64,000 bases of DNA from an uncultured Bacilli bacterium. GTDB lineage: Bacteria; Bacillota_I; Bacilli_A; ML615J-28; CAG-313. The notes beneath the pieces were generated by a model. The model saw only the letters and a list, made by a program, of their open reading frames with translations. It had not been told where the DNA came from and searched no databases. Below are positions 35,539 through 47,400 of this stretch, one piece after another. The stretch covers positions 62,001 through 126,000 of the forward strand of contig CAKPBI010000005.1 of NCBI GenBank assembly GCA_934140285.1, in the 5' to 3' direction. A program made the position numbers and the translations under genes. How positions within the stretch are numbered: position 1 is the stretch's first letter; each line of letters starts with the position of its first letter.

Positions 35539-37677
35539 ATGCGAAAGACAAAAATCGTACTAGGTTTATTTATCCTTCTATTAATGGTTACTTTTGTATC
35601 ATGCAATAAAAAATGTAACCATAATGGGCCAACCCCCGACCCCAATCCTGGAATAGTTACACCTCCAAAGCCACAACCTCAAGAAGTAAGTATTGGTATT
35701 AAAGGTTCATCTGAAGTAAAATCTGGGGCTGAATCACAATATCGTGCTTATGTTGATGGTGAACCAAGTAATGAAGTGACTTGGGAAATTAAAGAAGGTA
35801 GTGACTTTGTAACAATCTCTGACAAAGGGTTGTTAACAGCAAAAGAAGTTACAGGCGACAAAATAGTAGAAATTATTGCAAAAAGCAAAAAGAATGATAA
35901 ATGCTATGGTAGTAAAGTTATAACAGTTGTCGCTAAACCAACCTTAACTCAAGATATGCTAGATGCTTTAAAGGTTGACAAAATTGGATTTGAAGGATAT
36001 TTAAATATAAGTGTTTACGAGTTTGGTGTTGCAAAGAAATTATATAATACATACACAACAGTAGTAAAAACAGCAATGGATGGAACTGATTGGTATGCAG
36101 AATATGAAAATGGTGACACTGGAACTAAAATGGGTTTATATTATAAAAATCATGATGGTTATGCTTCTCAAATTGGAGTAAGTTTCATGAATGATGAACA
36201 ATATGAGCCAATGACTGATGATGATGGAAAGAAAGTTAAATGGGAAGATTCAGGTTTATACAATGTTCTTCAAAACTTAACAATTAGTGATTTTAAGTTT
36301 AATGAAGACACATGGCGCTATGAGTATAGAGCAAAAGATAAAAATGATACCCTTACTAAAAAACTAATTGCTTCAGCTAATCCATATGATTTTGAACAAG
36401 ATCCAAATCATCAATTTCAATTAATAATTGAAGAAAATGAAATTTTAGGTTTTTATATGAAAAGTAAACCAGATTACACTATTGTTAAACAATACGAATC
36501 AATTAAAGAATTATTTGTTGCAGTAGGATATGGTGATACAGTTAAAGTACCTAAAATAACAAAATATCCTCATCGTGATTTCCATGATGATTTAGAAAAA
36601 GCAATATTAAACATGAGAAATTTAAATAGTTATACATTAGATTTCTACGGAATAATAGCTTCAAATCTTACATCTGGATATACACAAGAAGGATATAAGG
36701 AAACTGTTACTAATAATGATTGCTACTTTGAACCATATGTAATGAGATATGATGAATATGGAGATGAAGTAAGAAACTTCACTGAAAACTCAAGTTATGG
36801 TTTCCACAAAATAAGTAATACTCTATATAATTCATTTACAACAAATGCTACTACTAATAAATTTGAACCAAGTAGAGCATATAATGCTTCATTTGATAAT
36901 GCCAAGCCATCTTTTGGTTTTGCATCAGAGATATTTACATCATATGCTGTAAATGAAGATGGATCCATTTCCTATTATGTTGATGAATTAATGACTCCGG
37001 TTGCTTCTACTTTCTATTATGGAGTAGGAAATGATATCAATTTATATGGTATTTTTGCAACCAAAGGTTATTTATCAAATACATCATTTACTCCATTTGT
37101 AACAGTAAAGGATGGAATGATTGTAAATTCTACTTTCTATTTCTACCTCGGTTCAATTTATGGAATTATTCAAATTAACTATGATGATTTCAATACAGCT
37201 GCTGTACCTGAAGATATTTCAATTGAATTTGAACCACGCCAAGTTCCTACGTCTTGGAGTCAACTTACAATCATTAAATCAGATGATTCCACAACAATGG
37301 ATGAGGATGAAGAAGTAAATGCGTTAGAATTCTTCAAGACTTTCTTTAAAGAAAAATCAAATATTGAAGAAGATCAATTAGAAAGTTTATTGCCATTCTT
37401 TGGTAGTGTATTAGGTGATACATACGGATTTGGTATGACCTCTATGAGAATTCCTTCAGGCGAGTCAACAAGTCATGCTTGTGTAACTTTGTACTACGAT
37501 GTTCCACTTGGAACCGATTATACAATTAAACAACCTCTTGCTGCCATTGAAGAATATTTGTTATCTCTTGGCTTTACTAAAAATAAAGCTGGAGAATTTA
37601 GTAAAGATGGAATCTACATTGCTCCAGTAGATTCAAGTCTTGACTTATTAATATATGTATGGGGCGAAAATTTTTAA
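35539..37677 (+). CDS. Lipoprotein with Ig-like domain, paralogue of the next gene (712 aa)
   Basis: Start at 35539 because AGGAGG lies 7 bases upstream; the ATG at 35533 is only one base from it. Lipobox TFVSC is followed by a Pro-rich linker (PTPDPNPGIVTPPKPQPQ) and a BIG2-like domain (about 50-125). The rest (about 130-712) has no recognised family but contains repeated beta-strand and FKF/YEYR segments like those of the next protein, including PRQVPTSWSQLTI near the end and a segment with FGSVLGDTYGFGM. The two genes therefore come from a tandem duplication. Function unknown, exposed at the surface. Confidence 0.78.
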   Translation: MRKTKIVLGLFILLLMVTFVSCNKKCNHNGPTPDPNPGIVTPPKPQPQEVSIGIKGSSEVKSGAESQYRAYVDGEPSNEVTWEIKEGSDFVTISDKGLLTAKEVTGDKIVEIIAKSKKNDKCYGSKVITVVAKPTLTQDMLDALKVDKIGFEGYLNISVYEFGVAKKLYNTYTTVVKTAMDGTDWYAEYENGDTGTKMGLYYKNHDGYASQIGVSFMNDEQYEPMTDDDGKKVKWEDSGLYNVLQNLTISDFKFNEDTWRYEYRAKDKNDTLTKKLIASANPYDFEQDPNHQFQLIIEENEILGFYMKSKPDYTIVKQYESIKELFVAVGYGDTVKVPKITKYPHRDFHDDLEKAILNMRNLNSYTLDFYGIIASNLTSGYTQEGYKETVTNNDCYFEPYVMRYDEYGDEVRNFTENSSYGFHKISNTLYNSFTTNATTNKFEPSRAYNASFDNAKPSFGFASEIFTSYAVNEDGSISYYVDELMTPVASTFYYGVGNDINLYGIFATKGYLSNTSFTPFVTVKDGMIVNSTFYFYLGSIYGIIQINYDDFNTAAVPEDISIEFEPRQVPTSWSQLTIIKSDDSTTMDEDEEVNALEFFKTFFKEKSNIEEDQLESLLPFFGSVLGDTYGFGMTSMRIPSGESTSHACVTLYYDVPLGTDYTIKQPLAAIEEYLLSLGFTKNKAGEFSKDGIYIAPVDSSLDLLIYVWGENF

Positions 37678-37693
37678 GGAGGAATAATACAAT

Positions 37694-40036
37694 ATGAGAA
37701 AAATCAAAAATTTAACAATTAAGTGCTTTATATTCCTTCTAGTTGCAATATGCCTTGTTTCAGTTACCTCTTGTAAAAAGAGAGTTGAGGATAAAGATCC
37801 AATTAGACCTACTGAACAAGTTACAATCAAATTAGAAGCTGATAAAGATAGATTTAATTATAATGAAACAGTTAATCTAAAAGTTACTGTTACTGGTTCT
37901 GAAGATAAAACTTATGATACAGAAGTAAGTAATCCTAAGATTGCTAAGGTAGAAGATAATGTTTTATCTGCTGTTGGAAACATTGTTGTTGATAAGACAG
38001 TTACAGTTACTGTTACTTCGCACGCTGATCCAAACGCAAAAGATTCAAAAACTTTTATCATTAAAGGTAAAACAATTGAAGGCCAAGTTGGTGAATTAAC
38101 ATCAGCAATGTTACAAGAAATTGGTAATGAAAGTATTACAGTTAAAGGTTCACTAACTGACTATTATGTTAATTTTCATGATGCTGATCAAAACACGGAA
38201 CATGCTTATGGCATGACAGTTGAAATGGCTGCAGATATTTGGAAAGGTAGTTGGTATAGCGAAGAAGATGATACAAATGTTATTACTGATACGTATCGTA
38301 AGAGTGCTCAAGATGGCTTAAGGGACCAAAATGGTAATAAAGGTCATGGCCTTGAAAAATTGTATATCGATAAAGATAACAAAGTTTCATCTACTTTAGT
38401 AAAAGACTATGTAAGTGTTCCAACTTTATGGGAAAGTCAACATTTATGGAATCATTTAGGTCAATTAAATGTTAACAAGTTTAAATATGATTTAGAAAAT
38501 GATTTATATGAATATTCTGTAGATTACACAAATGAAGATGATTTATATTTAATGACTTATTTATCATTTTCATTAACACCTATGCTATCTGATACTCTTG
38601 ATAAGATTTACTTAAAGATAGAAGATGGAAGAATTACAAAATTACTTGCTCAAACGGAAATCTTATATTATGGCGCTGATAAACAAGAAGATGCAGATGC
38701 TATGAGTTATACATCACTTGAAATAACATTCTCTAAGATTGGTACAACTGAAGTATCTGAACCTGATGTTTATGAAGCTCCTGAACAAGCTGAATTATTA
38801 GTTAAAGCCTTAAATGAAATGAAATCATTAAGAAACTATACTTTCAATCTTGTAAATACACAAACTTATGCTCCATCTGGAGATTCTGGGGATTATGAAC
38901 TTACTTCAGCAACAACTTCAAATGAACCTTTATTTGCAAGACTTGCTAAGAAGAATAAAAAACCTGTAAACTACACTTCATCAACTGGAACAGTAGGTCT
39001 AGTTGGAAAAGTTACAGAAGATGCAGTTTTATTTGCAGAAACTGGACTATATTCTTATACAATGGATGGAAAACCTTATCATACTGAATACTCAGGATAT
39101 AAGAAAATTGATGAAAATACATATGATTACTTTGAATATGATTATAAAAATAAAGCATTAACAGGACAAAGACAATACCAAGGTACATTCTTTGATTCAC
39201 TTCCTAACTTTGAATTTTCACCTAATATATTTACGCTTGATGGTGCAATAACAAAACAAGGTAAAACTCAATATACTTTCAAAATCAATGACTCTGCTAT
39301 TACAAGAGAAGTTGCATTACAACTTGCAGTTTATGACTATGCAAAAGATGGTGCTGCATCAACTTATTCAACTTTAAGAGTAACAGTAGATGAAGATGGT
39401 CACTTAGTAAAAGTTGTATTCCCTTACTCTATTAATAGTGCAACATACCTAGGCTATTATACAGTTACTTATTCTAAGTTTAATACTACAACATTGGATG
39501 ATGATACATTTGAAGGTTATGTTCCACGTGTATTAAGAACTTCATGGTCTCAATTTACTACAAAATATTATAGTGAAACTCCAGGAACTGCAACACATGA
39601 GGAAAATACAGATGTAGTTCTAAAAACAATTTATGGAGATAATTTAACTGATTTTGTATCTCCTACAATATTTAGTAATGTATTTGGTGATTGCTTATAT
39701 GGTCCTTTCTTTGATTGGAAAGAAAAAGGAACAGACGCTGATGGAAATAAAATTTATACTGGATATATGAACATCAATACAAGAAGTGATAAATTTGATG
39801 AAAATAGTCAAGTTACAAATTATGATGAAATAATTTCTGCTCTTAGAGAAGCACTTGAAAAAGAAGGATTTAAGTACTCAGTTGAAAACTCAGATACTAC
39901 AGGTGGAGATACTGGTAGATCTGACAGATATGTTTGTTTCATTAAAGGCGATGTACAAATCGTTGTATGGAATAACTTTACAAAGAATTTCTCTATTTAC
40001 TTCTATAAAACAGGTGATTGGAAATTAAGAAAATAA
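37694..40036 (+). CDS. Lipoprotein with Ig-like domain, paralogue of the preceding gene (780 aa)
   Basis: Follows its paralogue by 16 bases with AAGGAGG. Lipobox SVTSC; a BIG2-like domain at about 40-125 (ADKDRFNYNETVNLKVTVTG to TFIIKG), then a unique region that shares PRVLRTSWSQFTT and FSNVFGDCLYGPFF with the upstream protein (PRQVPTSWSQLTI, FGSVLGDTYGFGM). The two keep domain order but differ widely in sequence, so the duplication is old. The ligand is unknown. Both could be solute- or polymer-binding lipoproteins for the neighbouring Opp system, but this is inference from gene order only. Confidence 0.78.
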   Translation: MRKIKNLTIKCFIFLLVAICLVSVTSCKKRVEDKDPIRPTEQVTIKLEADKDRFNYNETVNLKVTVTGSEDKTYDTEVSNPKIAKVEDNVLSAVGNIVVDKTVTVTVTSHADPNAKDSKTFIIKGKTIEGQVGELTSAMLQEIGNESITVKGSLTDYYVNFHDADQNTEHAYGMTVEMAADIWKGSWYSEEDDTNVITDTYRKSAQDGLRDQNGNKGHGLEKLYIDKDNKVSSTLVKDYVSVPTLWESQHLWNHLGQLNVNKFKYDLENDLYEYSVDYTNEDDLYLMTYLSFSLTPMLSDTLDKIYLKIEDGRITKLLAQTEILYYGADKQEDADAMSYTSLEITFSKIGTTEVSEPDVYEAPEQAELLVKALNEMKSLRNYTFNLVNTQTYAPSGDSGDYELTSATTSNEPLFARLAKKNKKPVNYTSSTGTVGLVGKVTEDAVLFAETGLYSYTMDGKPYHTEYSGYKKIDENTYDYFEYDYKNKALTGQRQYQGTFFDSLPNFEFSPNIFTLDGAITKQGKTQYTFKINDSAITREVALQLAVYDYAKDGAASTYSTLRVTVDEDGHLVKVVFPYSINSATYLGYYTVTYSKFNTTTLDDDTFEGYVPRVLRTSWSQFTTKYYSETPGTATHEENTDVVLKTIYGDNLTDFVSPTIFSNVFGDCLYGPFFDWKEKGTDADGNKIYTGYMNINTRSDKFDENSQVTNYDEIISALREALEKEGFKYSVENSDTTGGDTGRSDRYVCFIKGDVQIVVWNNFTKNFSIYFYKTGDWKLRK

Positions 40037-40058
40037 GTTCCAATCAGATGGAGGTAAA

Positions 40059-43000
40059 ATGAGTAAAATTAAAAAAATATTAATTATTGTTTTCGCAGTA
40101 TTACTCACATTTACTGGATGTAAAAAGGGACCCGATAATAAGGATCCCAACCATCCAGAAAATCAAATTGAAGTATCATCAATTATTTCAAGTGTTGAAA
40201 TAAAAGATACTGAAGTTGATACATATGATTTTAAAAATTGCTTTAAAATAACTGTTAATAAAGAAAGCATTGATGTAAAAGATGAATATATTGATAAAAC
40301 AAATGTAAAAAAAGAACCTGGTGAATATGAAGTAATTTGTACTTATGAAAATAAAAAAGCATCAATTTTTGTAAAAGTAACAACTGATGTGTATGAAATT
40401 ACTTTATTAAAGGATGAAATAACAATTTATACTGATGAAGTTGAAAACTATGATTTCCTTACTTTATTTACAATCACTTTAAATGGTAAAGAAAATATTA
40501 TCACAAAAAGTATGATTGACAACCAAGTTAAACCAGAGGTTGGACAATATACATTTACAGTATCTTACAAAGATATTTCAAAAACACTGGTAGTACATGT
40601 TGAACAACGAAAAGAAACGTATACATTAGAAGTAATACCTTCTTATGAAATTTTTGAGTTATCAATTGATAATGCTACAACATTTGACTACACAAGATTA
40701 TTTTCTCTTTATGTTAATGGCCAAGCTGTACGCGTAACTCTTGACATGATTGACATAAGCGAAGCAAAAGAAGTTGAAGTAGGAAAAATTTGTAAAGTAA
40801 GTTTTAAATATGAAATTGAAGGAGAAGTAGCAACTGCTTCAACAATGGTAAAAATTGTTGAAAAAGATGCTCTTCAAATTAATGCTAAAAATGTAATCAC
40901 ATATCCTAATGGTGGACATGTTGATTTGACAAGTCTTTTTGAAATAATTTATGGTGATAAATTCATCCCTGTTACCCTAGATATGATTGAAGGAAGTATT
41001 GATTATACGAAAGAAGGAATTAATACAATAACTCTTAAATATCAAGGCGTAACAAAGACTGCTACAGTCGAAGTTAAACGTGGAGTAATAATTGATTATG
41101 CTTATGGTGATACAATTGTTATTACTAAAGGTACTAATCAAGCAACTTACCCATTCTTTAAAGATTTTATTTTAAGAATTAATGGTATTAAGTTTACAAC
41201 AATAGATGATGAATATTTAGATGTCTCAAATGTAGATTTTAATACAGTTGGTCAATATAGTGTAACTTTAAAAATACCATATAACGATTCAAAACTAGGA
41301 TTATCATCTGTTAAATTTAAATACTATGAAAAAACAATTACTTATGTTGTTGTTGAAAATAATTACAAAATTAATATCTTAGATACTCTTGTGACTCTTC
41401 CTGAAGGTACTAAAAAATATGATGTATTTGATAATTTAGATGTTTTAATTAATAATAGATTTCAAACATTAACTAGAGTAAAAGAAAACGTTGATTTAAT
41501 TACTTGTTATGCTGAAGAATTATCAGATCCAATTGATTTCAATAAAGTTGGAATGCAAGATGTAAGAATTGCACTATATGTTAATGGTGTGGATGCAGAC
41601 CCTGTAATTGTTACTTACCAAGTAATGATGGATTCAAACGTTGAGGTTTCTTCCATAAATAAAATTACTATAGAGGGTTCAACAATATTTACAAAAGATT
41701 TATTCACAATTGTTGATAATGGTGAAAACATTCAAGTAACCAATGAAATGATTAGTGGTAAAGTTGATACTTTCGTTCCTGGTACCTATGAAGTATCAAT
41801 CAGCTATAAAGGTATAATTAAAAAATCAAAAGTAATAGTACTTAATAAAAAATTTGTTGGAACTTACCATACTAAATTAAAAACAGTTGCTGTAGTAGAA
41901 GAAGATGAAGATTATGGTACAACAGTAATCACTCCATCTAAGCGCTATGGTGATATTGTTATTAATGAAGATCTTGGTATTACAATGGGATCAAATACAA
42001 TTACTGTAGTAGATGCTGTTGATGAAAATACAATTATTGTAAAGTTTGGTTCTTCCACTTATACAATGACTTTAGATAATGGAATTTTGATATTAAATCC
42101 AGATAATTCAATTAAACTTGGATTTACTAGTGAAAGAAGACCATTTGTATATTTCCATGAGGATATGTATACAATTGGTACATACTTAATGATTAATTCA
42201 ACAAGTAGCTATATAATTGAAAGTACTATAACAGGCTATTCAATTGATGCATTTAATATTACTTCTAAAATTGATGGCAGTGAAAGTTGGTACGCTTTAA
42301 AAGTTAGATTAACTGATAAAACTAGCGCTGACTCAGTTTATTCTGTAGCATGGGGTGCTGCGGAAGTAACTGGCCCAGTTGATGAGAATGAACAAAAAGT
42401 AGGTTATATCTCATTTAATGATGAAAACATACGATTTGTGATGGAATCTGGTCAAGTAGGTAAAGTTTCATCAGCCCCAGTTGAAAAGAAATTTGCAGGA
42501 ATTACTTTTGAAGGAACAGTAGATGGAAAACCTGCTAGATTAGTTGCTAATCAATATGAAGCATTTACTTTAGTTATTGATGGCAAAACAATTTATTCAT
42601 TTAACACTAGCGAACAATCCGCTCTAAAAAATGGTGGTATTGATTATGCTTCAAATACACTATTTTTGTATAATTTAGATGAAGCATTCTCAGATAAATT
42701 CATTCTAGATAAAGAGAATAAAACATTTGAGTACATATCAAAAGACTTATATTTTGGAAAATACGTTTACGAAAAAATATGTATTTTCCTAGATGGATAT
42801 GGAACTGGAATTATAAACTTTAATACTTCTAGTTATTATCAAACACAGATTAAATATACCACTCAAAATAGTGATATTAAAATAACATATGTAAATACAT
42901 CACCTACATTTGAATATGGTGAAAATGCACATTTCTACATAGATGATTTTAAAAACACTTTAATTTCAAGATCATTTATGAATGATACATGCAATGACAT

Positions 43001-44342
43001 ACAATTTGTTAATGAGAATATAGTAGATGGTGCGATTGTTCGTATTAACTCATATCAAGTTGGTTGTGATGCAGATGCGGTCGCAAAAGTTAATATGCTT
43101 GAAAATATTGAAATAATCACCAAAGATGGTGTATTAACATATGAGCAAAAAACTAAGGTTATTGATACATCTAAAATTAAATTTAGTAAACCAGGATTCT
43201 ATTTGTTTACAATCACTTTACAAGTTGGTGAAGAAACAACAGTTGGTTACTATGCAATGGAAGTTATATCTGATAAATACAAAGATAATCCAGTTGTTGG
43301 AGAATATGGCAATGGAATAATTAATTCCGGTAATTATTTATCAATTGATAAATATGGTCAAGTAATTATTCAATCAGCAGGAATATTATTTAGAGGAAAC
43401 ATTAGTATTTCTGAAGATTTATCGTTTGTAATTAAAGCAAGTAATGCTGATGCAGGTTTACTTACTGCAACTGGTAGTATTTTAGTTGATGGAACTATCG
43501 TATTAAGATGTACTGGTGCAATCACATTTAGTGAGTATTTCACAAAAGGAACAAGTAAAGTTACAGGAACAGATAAAGTAATTTTATATGAAATAAAATA
43601 TCAAAACCAAACAACTTACATATTAGCTCAAACAACATCTAGTATGGGGGAAATTGTTTCTATAGAAGAACTTGAAAATTCTATAATTAAAATTAATGCT
43701 TCAGATAGAAGTTATATAGTAAAAATCCTAAATTGGGGTAATACAAAAAATGGCATACAACTTGCTGATAATTATCGAGGAACATACACTCTTGATACAA
43801 AACCATCAATTATTGTAGATGGATTTGGTAATGTAAGAGTTGGCGAAAATGCTGGAACATATATTTTAAATAATAATGTTTTAGTTGTAACAATCGGCAA
43901 AGACATTAAAACTTATAAGTTAAATACTAATGATTTTACTTATGAAATTGTTGATATCACATTTGATGAAAGTATGGTTAGTGGAAAAACATATGAAGCA
44001 ACATATACATTTGTTTGTAGTGGATATTATTACACTGCTATAACTAAATTTAAATTTAGTAAAAATGGGGTTGTAACAATTTATTCAACTTCAGATGATC
44101 ATGATTCTGGAGAAGAATCATGTAGTGAAGACTTATATGATCCAATTTTTGGAAGTAAAAAAGGAAAAACTGGTAGTTACACTATTCAAGGTAATCGTGT
44201 AACAATCAGCGTAAATGGTGTAACATTTGAATTAGAAATAACAAATGTTTTAACTGTTAACGAATTAAACGTGACCCAAACATCCTTATCAAAGGATGAA
44301 CAAGGTTTCTTTAGTGTGGATACATTATTCACACTTCAATAA
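40059..44342 (+). CDS. Large lipoprotein with repeated Ig-like domains (1427 aa)
   Basis: Starts after GGAGG. Lipobox TFTGC anchors the protein. Residues about 35-610 contain six or more beta-rich repeats of about 75-90 residues, with a recurring pattern such as YDFLTLFTITLNGKENIITKS then VGQYTFTVSYKDISKTLVVHV, similar to Big_3-type Ig domains. From about 615 the sequence changes to smaller beta-strand repeats (KRYGDIVINEDLGITMGS, YGNGIINSGNYLSIDKYG, YRGTYTLDTKPSIIVDGFG), each with a short G-T-Y/Y-G-N turn. Similar turns (GTYTLGSETLVLSGYGKL) occur in the next protein. Probably a long surface rod or adhesin; I do not know its ligand. Confidence 0.8.
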   Translation: MSKIKKILIIVFAVLLTFTGCKKGPDNKDPNHPENQIEVSSIISSVEIKDTEVDTYDFKNCFKITVNKESIDVKDEYIDKTNVKKEPGEYEVICTYENKKASIFVKVTTDVYEITLLKDEITIYTDEVENYDFLTLFTITLNGKENIITKSMIDNQVKPEVGQYTFTVSYKDISKTLVVHVEQRKETYTLEVIPSYEIFELSIDNATTFDYTRLFSLYVNGQAVRVTLDMIDISEAKEVEVGKICKVSFKYEIEGEVATASTMVKIVEKDALQINAKNVITYPNGGHVDLTSLFEIIYGDKFIPVTLDMIEGSIDYTKEGINTITLKYQGVTKTATVEVKRGVIIDYAYGDTIVITKGTNQATYPFFKDFILRINGIKFTTIDDEYLDVSNVDFNTVGQYSVTLKIPYNDSKLGLSSVKFKYYEKTITYVVVENNYKINILDTLVTLPEGTKKYDVFDNLDVLINNRFQTLTRVKENVDLITCYAEELSDPIDFNKVGMQDVRIALYVNGVDADPVIVTYQVMMDSNVEVSSINKITIEGSTIFTKDLFTIVDNGENIQVTNEMISGKVDTFVPGTYEVSISYKGIIKKSKVIVLNKKFVGTYHTKLKTVAVVEEDEDYGTTVITPSKRYGDIVINEDLGITMGSNTITVVDAVDENTIIVKFGSSTYTMTLDNGILILNPDNSIKLGFTSERRPFVYFHEDMYTIGTYLMINSTSSYIIESTITGYSIDAFNITSKIDGSESWYALKVRLTDKTSADSVYSVAWGAAEVTGPVDENEQKVGYISFNDENIRFVMESGQVGKVSSAPVEKKFAGITFEGTVDGKPARLVANQYEAFTLVIDGKTIYSFNTSEQSALKNGGIDYASNTLFLYNLDEAFSDKFILDKENKTFEYISKDLYFGKYVYEKICIFLDGYGTGIINFNTSSYYQTQIKYTTQNSDIKITYVNTSPTFEYGENAHFYIDDFKNTLISRSFMNDTCNDIQFVNENIVDGAIVRINSYQVGCDADAVAKVNMLENIEIITKDGVLTYEQKTKVIDTSKIKFSKPGFYLFTITLQVGEETTVGYYAMEVISDKYKDNPVVGEYGNGIINSGNYLSIDKYGQVIIQSAGILFRGNISISEDLSFVIKASNADAGLLTATGSILVDGTIVLRCTGAITFSEYFTKGTSKVTGTDKVILYEIKYQNQTTYILAQTTSSMGEIVSIEELENSIIKINASDRSYIVKILNWGNTKNGIQLADNYRGTYTLDTKPSIIVDGFGNVRVGENAGTYILNNNVLVVTIGKDIKTYKLNTNDFTYEIVDITFDESMVSGKTYEATYTFVCSGYYYTAITKFKFSKNGVVTIYSTSDDHDSGEESCSEDLYDPIFGSKKGKTGSYTIQGNRVTISVNGVTFELEITNVLTVNELNVTQTSLSKDEQGFFSVDTLFTLQ

Positions 44343-44351
44343 TGATTATTT

Positions 44352-44384
44352 CATACTATTAGTATGTGATAATAAATGTATAAT
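44352..44384 (+). promoter_or_regulatory. Palindrome and possible internal promoter before the 1728-residue lipoprotein
   Basis: CATACTA-T-TAGTATG (44352-44366) is a perfect 15-base inverted repeat, and TATAAT stands at 44379-44384, 24 bases before the ATG. The palindrome overlaps the expected -35, where no good box is visible, as would an operator or an activator site. Confidence 0.35.
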
Positions 44385-44408
44385 AGAAAGGAAATAAAGG
44401 AAACAATT

Positions 44409-47400
44409 ATGAAACGTAATAAAATATTTTTATTTGTAATTGCTACTCTATTACTTGTGTTAACCACTGCATGTGGTGACACAACTCATACTCACACTTA
44501 TGGTGCATGGACAATCACAAAAGAACCAACCATTGAGGTTGGTGGCTCTGCATCAAAGACTTGTGAATGCGGTGATGTGGTAGAAGTAGTAATTCCAAAA
44601 TTATCAGACACTGAAACTTGGACAGTTTCTAATAGTGTTGAAGCAACTTGTACTACTACTGGAAGTAAAACATTTACTTCTGAATATGGTACAGTTGTTG
44701 TTACAATCGCAAAAGCTGAACATGAATATGGTGCATGGACTTTTGTAGTTGAACCTACAAAAACAGAAGCTGGTAAAGCAACTCATACATGCAAATATGG
44801 TGAAACAGAAGAAGTAGATGTTCCAGTATTAACAGATACAACAGTATGGACTCTTGCTGAAGAAGTTCCTGCTACTTGTACTGAAGTTGGAACTGAAAAA
44901 TATACATCTGTATATGGCGAAATTGTAGTAGTAGTTAGTGAAGCAACGGGACATACATATGGTGCATGGACAATCACAAAAGCGCCTACTTTAGAAGCAA
45001 CAGGTTCAGCAGAAAAAGTTTGTCATTGTGGTGATAAAGAAACAGTTGAACTTCCAGTATTAACAGATACAACAGTATGGACTGTAAAAGAATCTATTAA
45101 TGCAACTTGTACAGTTGATGGTAAAACAGTTTATGAATCAGTATATGGTGAAGTAACAGTAGTTAGTGAAGCAACAGGGCATACATATGGTGCATGGACA
45201 ATCACAAAAGAACCTACTTTAGAAGCAACAGGAAATGCTGAAAGAGTTTGCCATTGTGGTGATAAAGAAACAGTAGAAATCCCTGCATTAGCAGCTGATA
45301 CTGTATGGTCGGTTAAAGAAAAAGTTGAGCCTACTTATAATGAAGCTGGTTCTACAACTTATACATCAGTATATGGTGAAGTAAAAGTTACAGTTGCAAA
45401 ATTAGTTGCTCCATATGATGGTAAAACTTATGGTAACTTTGCTTATGATGCAGATGATGATAACAATGGTTATGTAAATGGTGTTTTAAATTTAGAAAAT
45501 GCATGGGGTAAAGCAACTCTTACATTAAATGAACTTGGTAAAGGTGAGGGTGGTGCGTTCCCATTCCGTGGATTAAACATTCTTAGTATGGTTAATCCGG
45601 CAACAGGTGAAATTGAAATTAAACAAGTTCCTTATGCATCTGATGAAGATGGTAACACTTACTTAGATTATGATAGTGCTACTACATATTCTGGTTATGT
45701 TGATTTTATAACAGGAATAATCGTTAGAACATATCGTAGTTCATATAATAGCATTTTAGTTCTTACTCCATTCGAAACAAATACTACAACTGCAACTTCT
45801 GTTGCATCTTCTTGGGACAATGCAATAGCAATTGAATATACTGTAAATGAAACTACATATCGTATTTTTGTTTATAAATCAGTTGTATATTTTGGTGTAT
45901 CATTTGTTGATGGTGCTGGAAATAATGTTCCTGCAAATGAATGTTATCATGCTCCTCTTGTTTATGTAAAAGACGCAAGTGGTAACGTAATTGAAGGTTT
46001 TGCTTTTAATGGTGAAAAAGAAGTAGTAGTCGATGGCTATGAAGGAACATATACACTTGGTTCTGAAACATTAGTACTTAGTGGTTATGGAAAATTAACA
46101 TTAAATGGTCAAGAAGGTACTTATAAAGTAATCTCTGAAAATAATCTTGCTGTAGTTGTAAATAATACATACTATGAAGTAGAGTTAAATAAAACTGAAA
46201 AGACTTATACAATTGAAAAACCAATGGTAGAAATTACATTTGTTGCTGGTGAATATGCAACCGTACCTACTGTTGTAACTAATAAGAATATTGAAATAAA
46301 ACTTCCTGTTCCTACATCTTCAACAATGTTATTTGGTGGTTGGTTCTATGATGAAGAATTAACAAGACCTGTTGAAGAGACATTTATTCCAACAGAAAAT
46401 GTAACTCTATATGCAAAATGGTTAGTTAAATTATCAATTAATCTTGTTGGTGTATTAGATGGTGATGCTAGTGTTATTTACCTAGGTGTTGGTGAAAAAA
46501 TTGGTACAGCTCTTCCAAACTATACAGTTGATCCTGTTACTAAAAAAGTATTTAAAGGTTGGTATTTAGATGCTGAATTTACTGAAGCTCTTCCTGAAGA
46601 AGCAGAAGTTTCTGAAGAAGATGATGGTATTACTATCTATGCAAAATGGGTAGAAGTACCTGCATATGTTGGTACATATAGTGGTACTGAAATTTGGGCT
46701 AAAAGCTCAGGTAATAGTAGCTATACTTCATTAACAATTAGTGAAGATGGAAAATTATCTGGTAAATATACTGGTATCGTTGTAAGTTATGATAAAGAAA
46801 CTCAAATGATAACTTGGAAAGAAAGTGCAACAGCAACTAAATCATATGGATTATGGTTTGATGAAGAAAGTGGTTTACTTGCAACTCATTATAGTTCAAA
46901 GACTGAAATTGGAGCTGACTACTTCTTATTCTTAAAAGATGGCTCAGCTAAGTATATTAAGCTACATTATGGTATTAAATGTGATAAACCAGGAACAACT
47001 TTAAATGGTTATTACTCACGTTTAGTTGATATTGAAACTACTGCTGGTGTTAAGACAGTATTCATTTATGGTGATAGAATTTATTCTAACGTTACAATTT
47101 CTTCAACAACAGGTGCTGCATTAACTACTGCGACTGTTGGTGATTCTAAATCACTTGTTGTTCGTGATGCTGAAACTTCAGATATTATTTATGCAGTAGC
47201 ATCTCAAGGCGAAACATTCAATAAAGAAAGTAAAACAAATGTTCTTGATAAATATTTCGGAACATACAATGTTCAAGGAAAAGAATTAGTTCTTGATGGA
47301 ACTGGTGTTGTTGTATTTGATGGTAAAACTGGTACATATGCAGTTGCTGCTACAGGTTCATCATATGGATTTGATGTATACCTTGTAGACAATACTGAAT

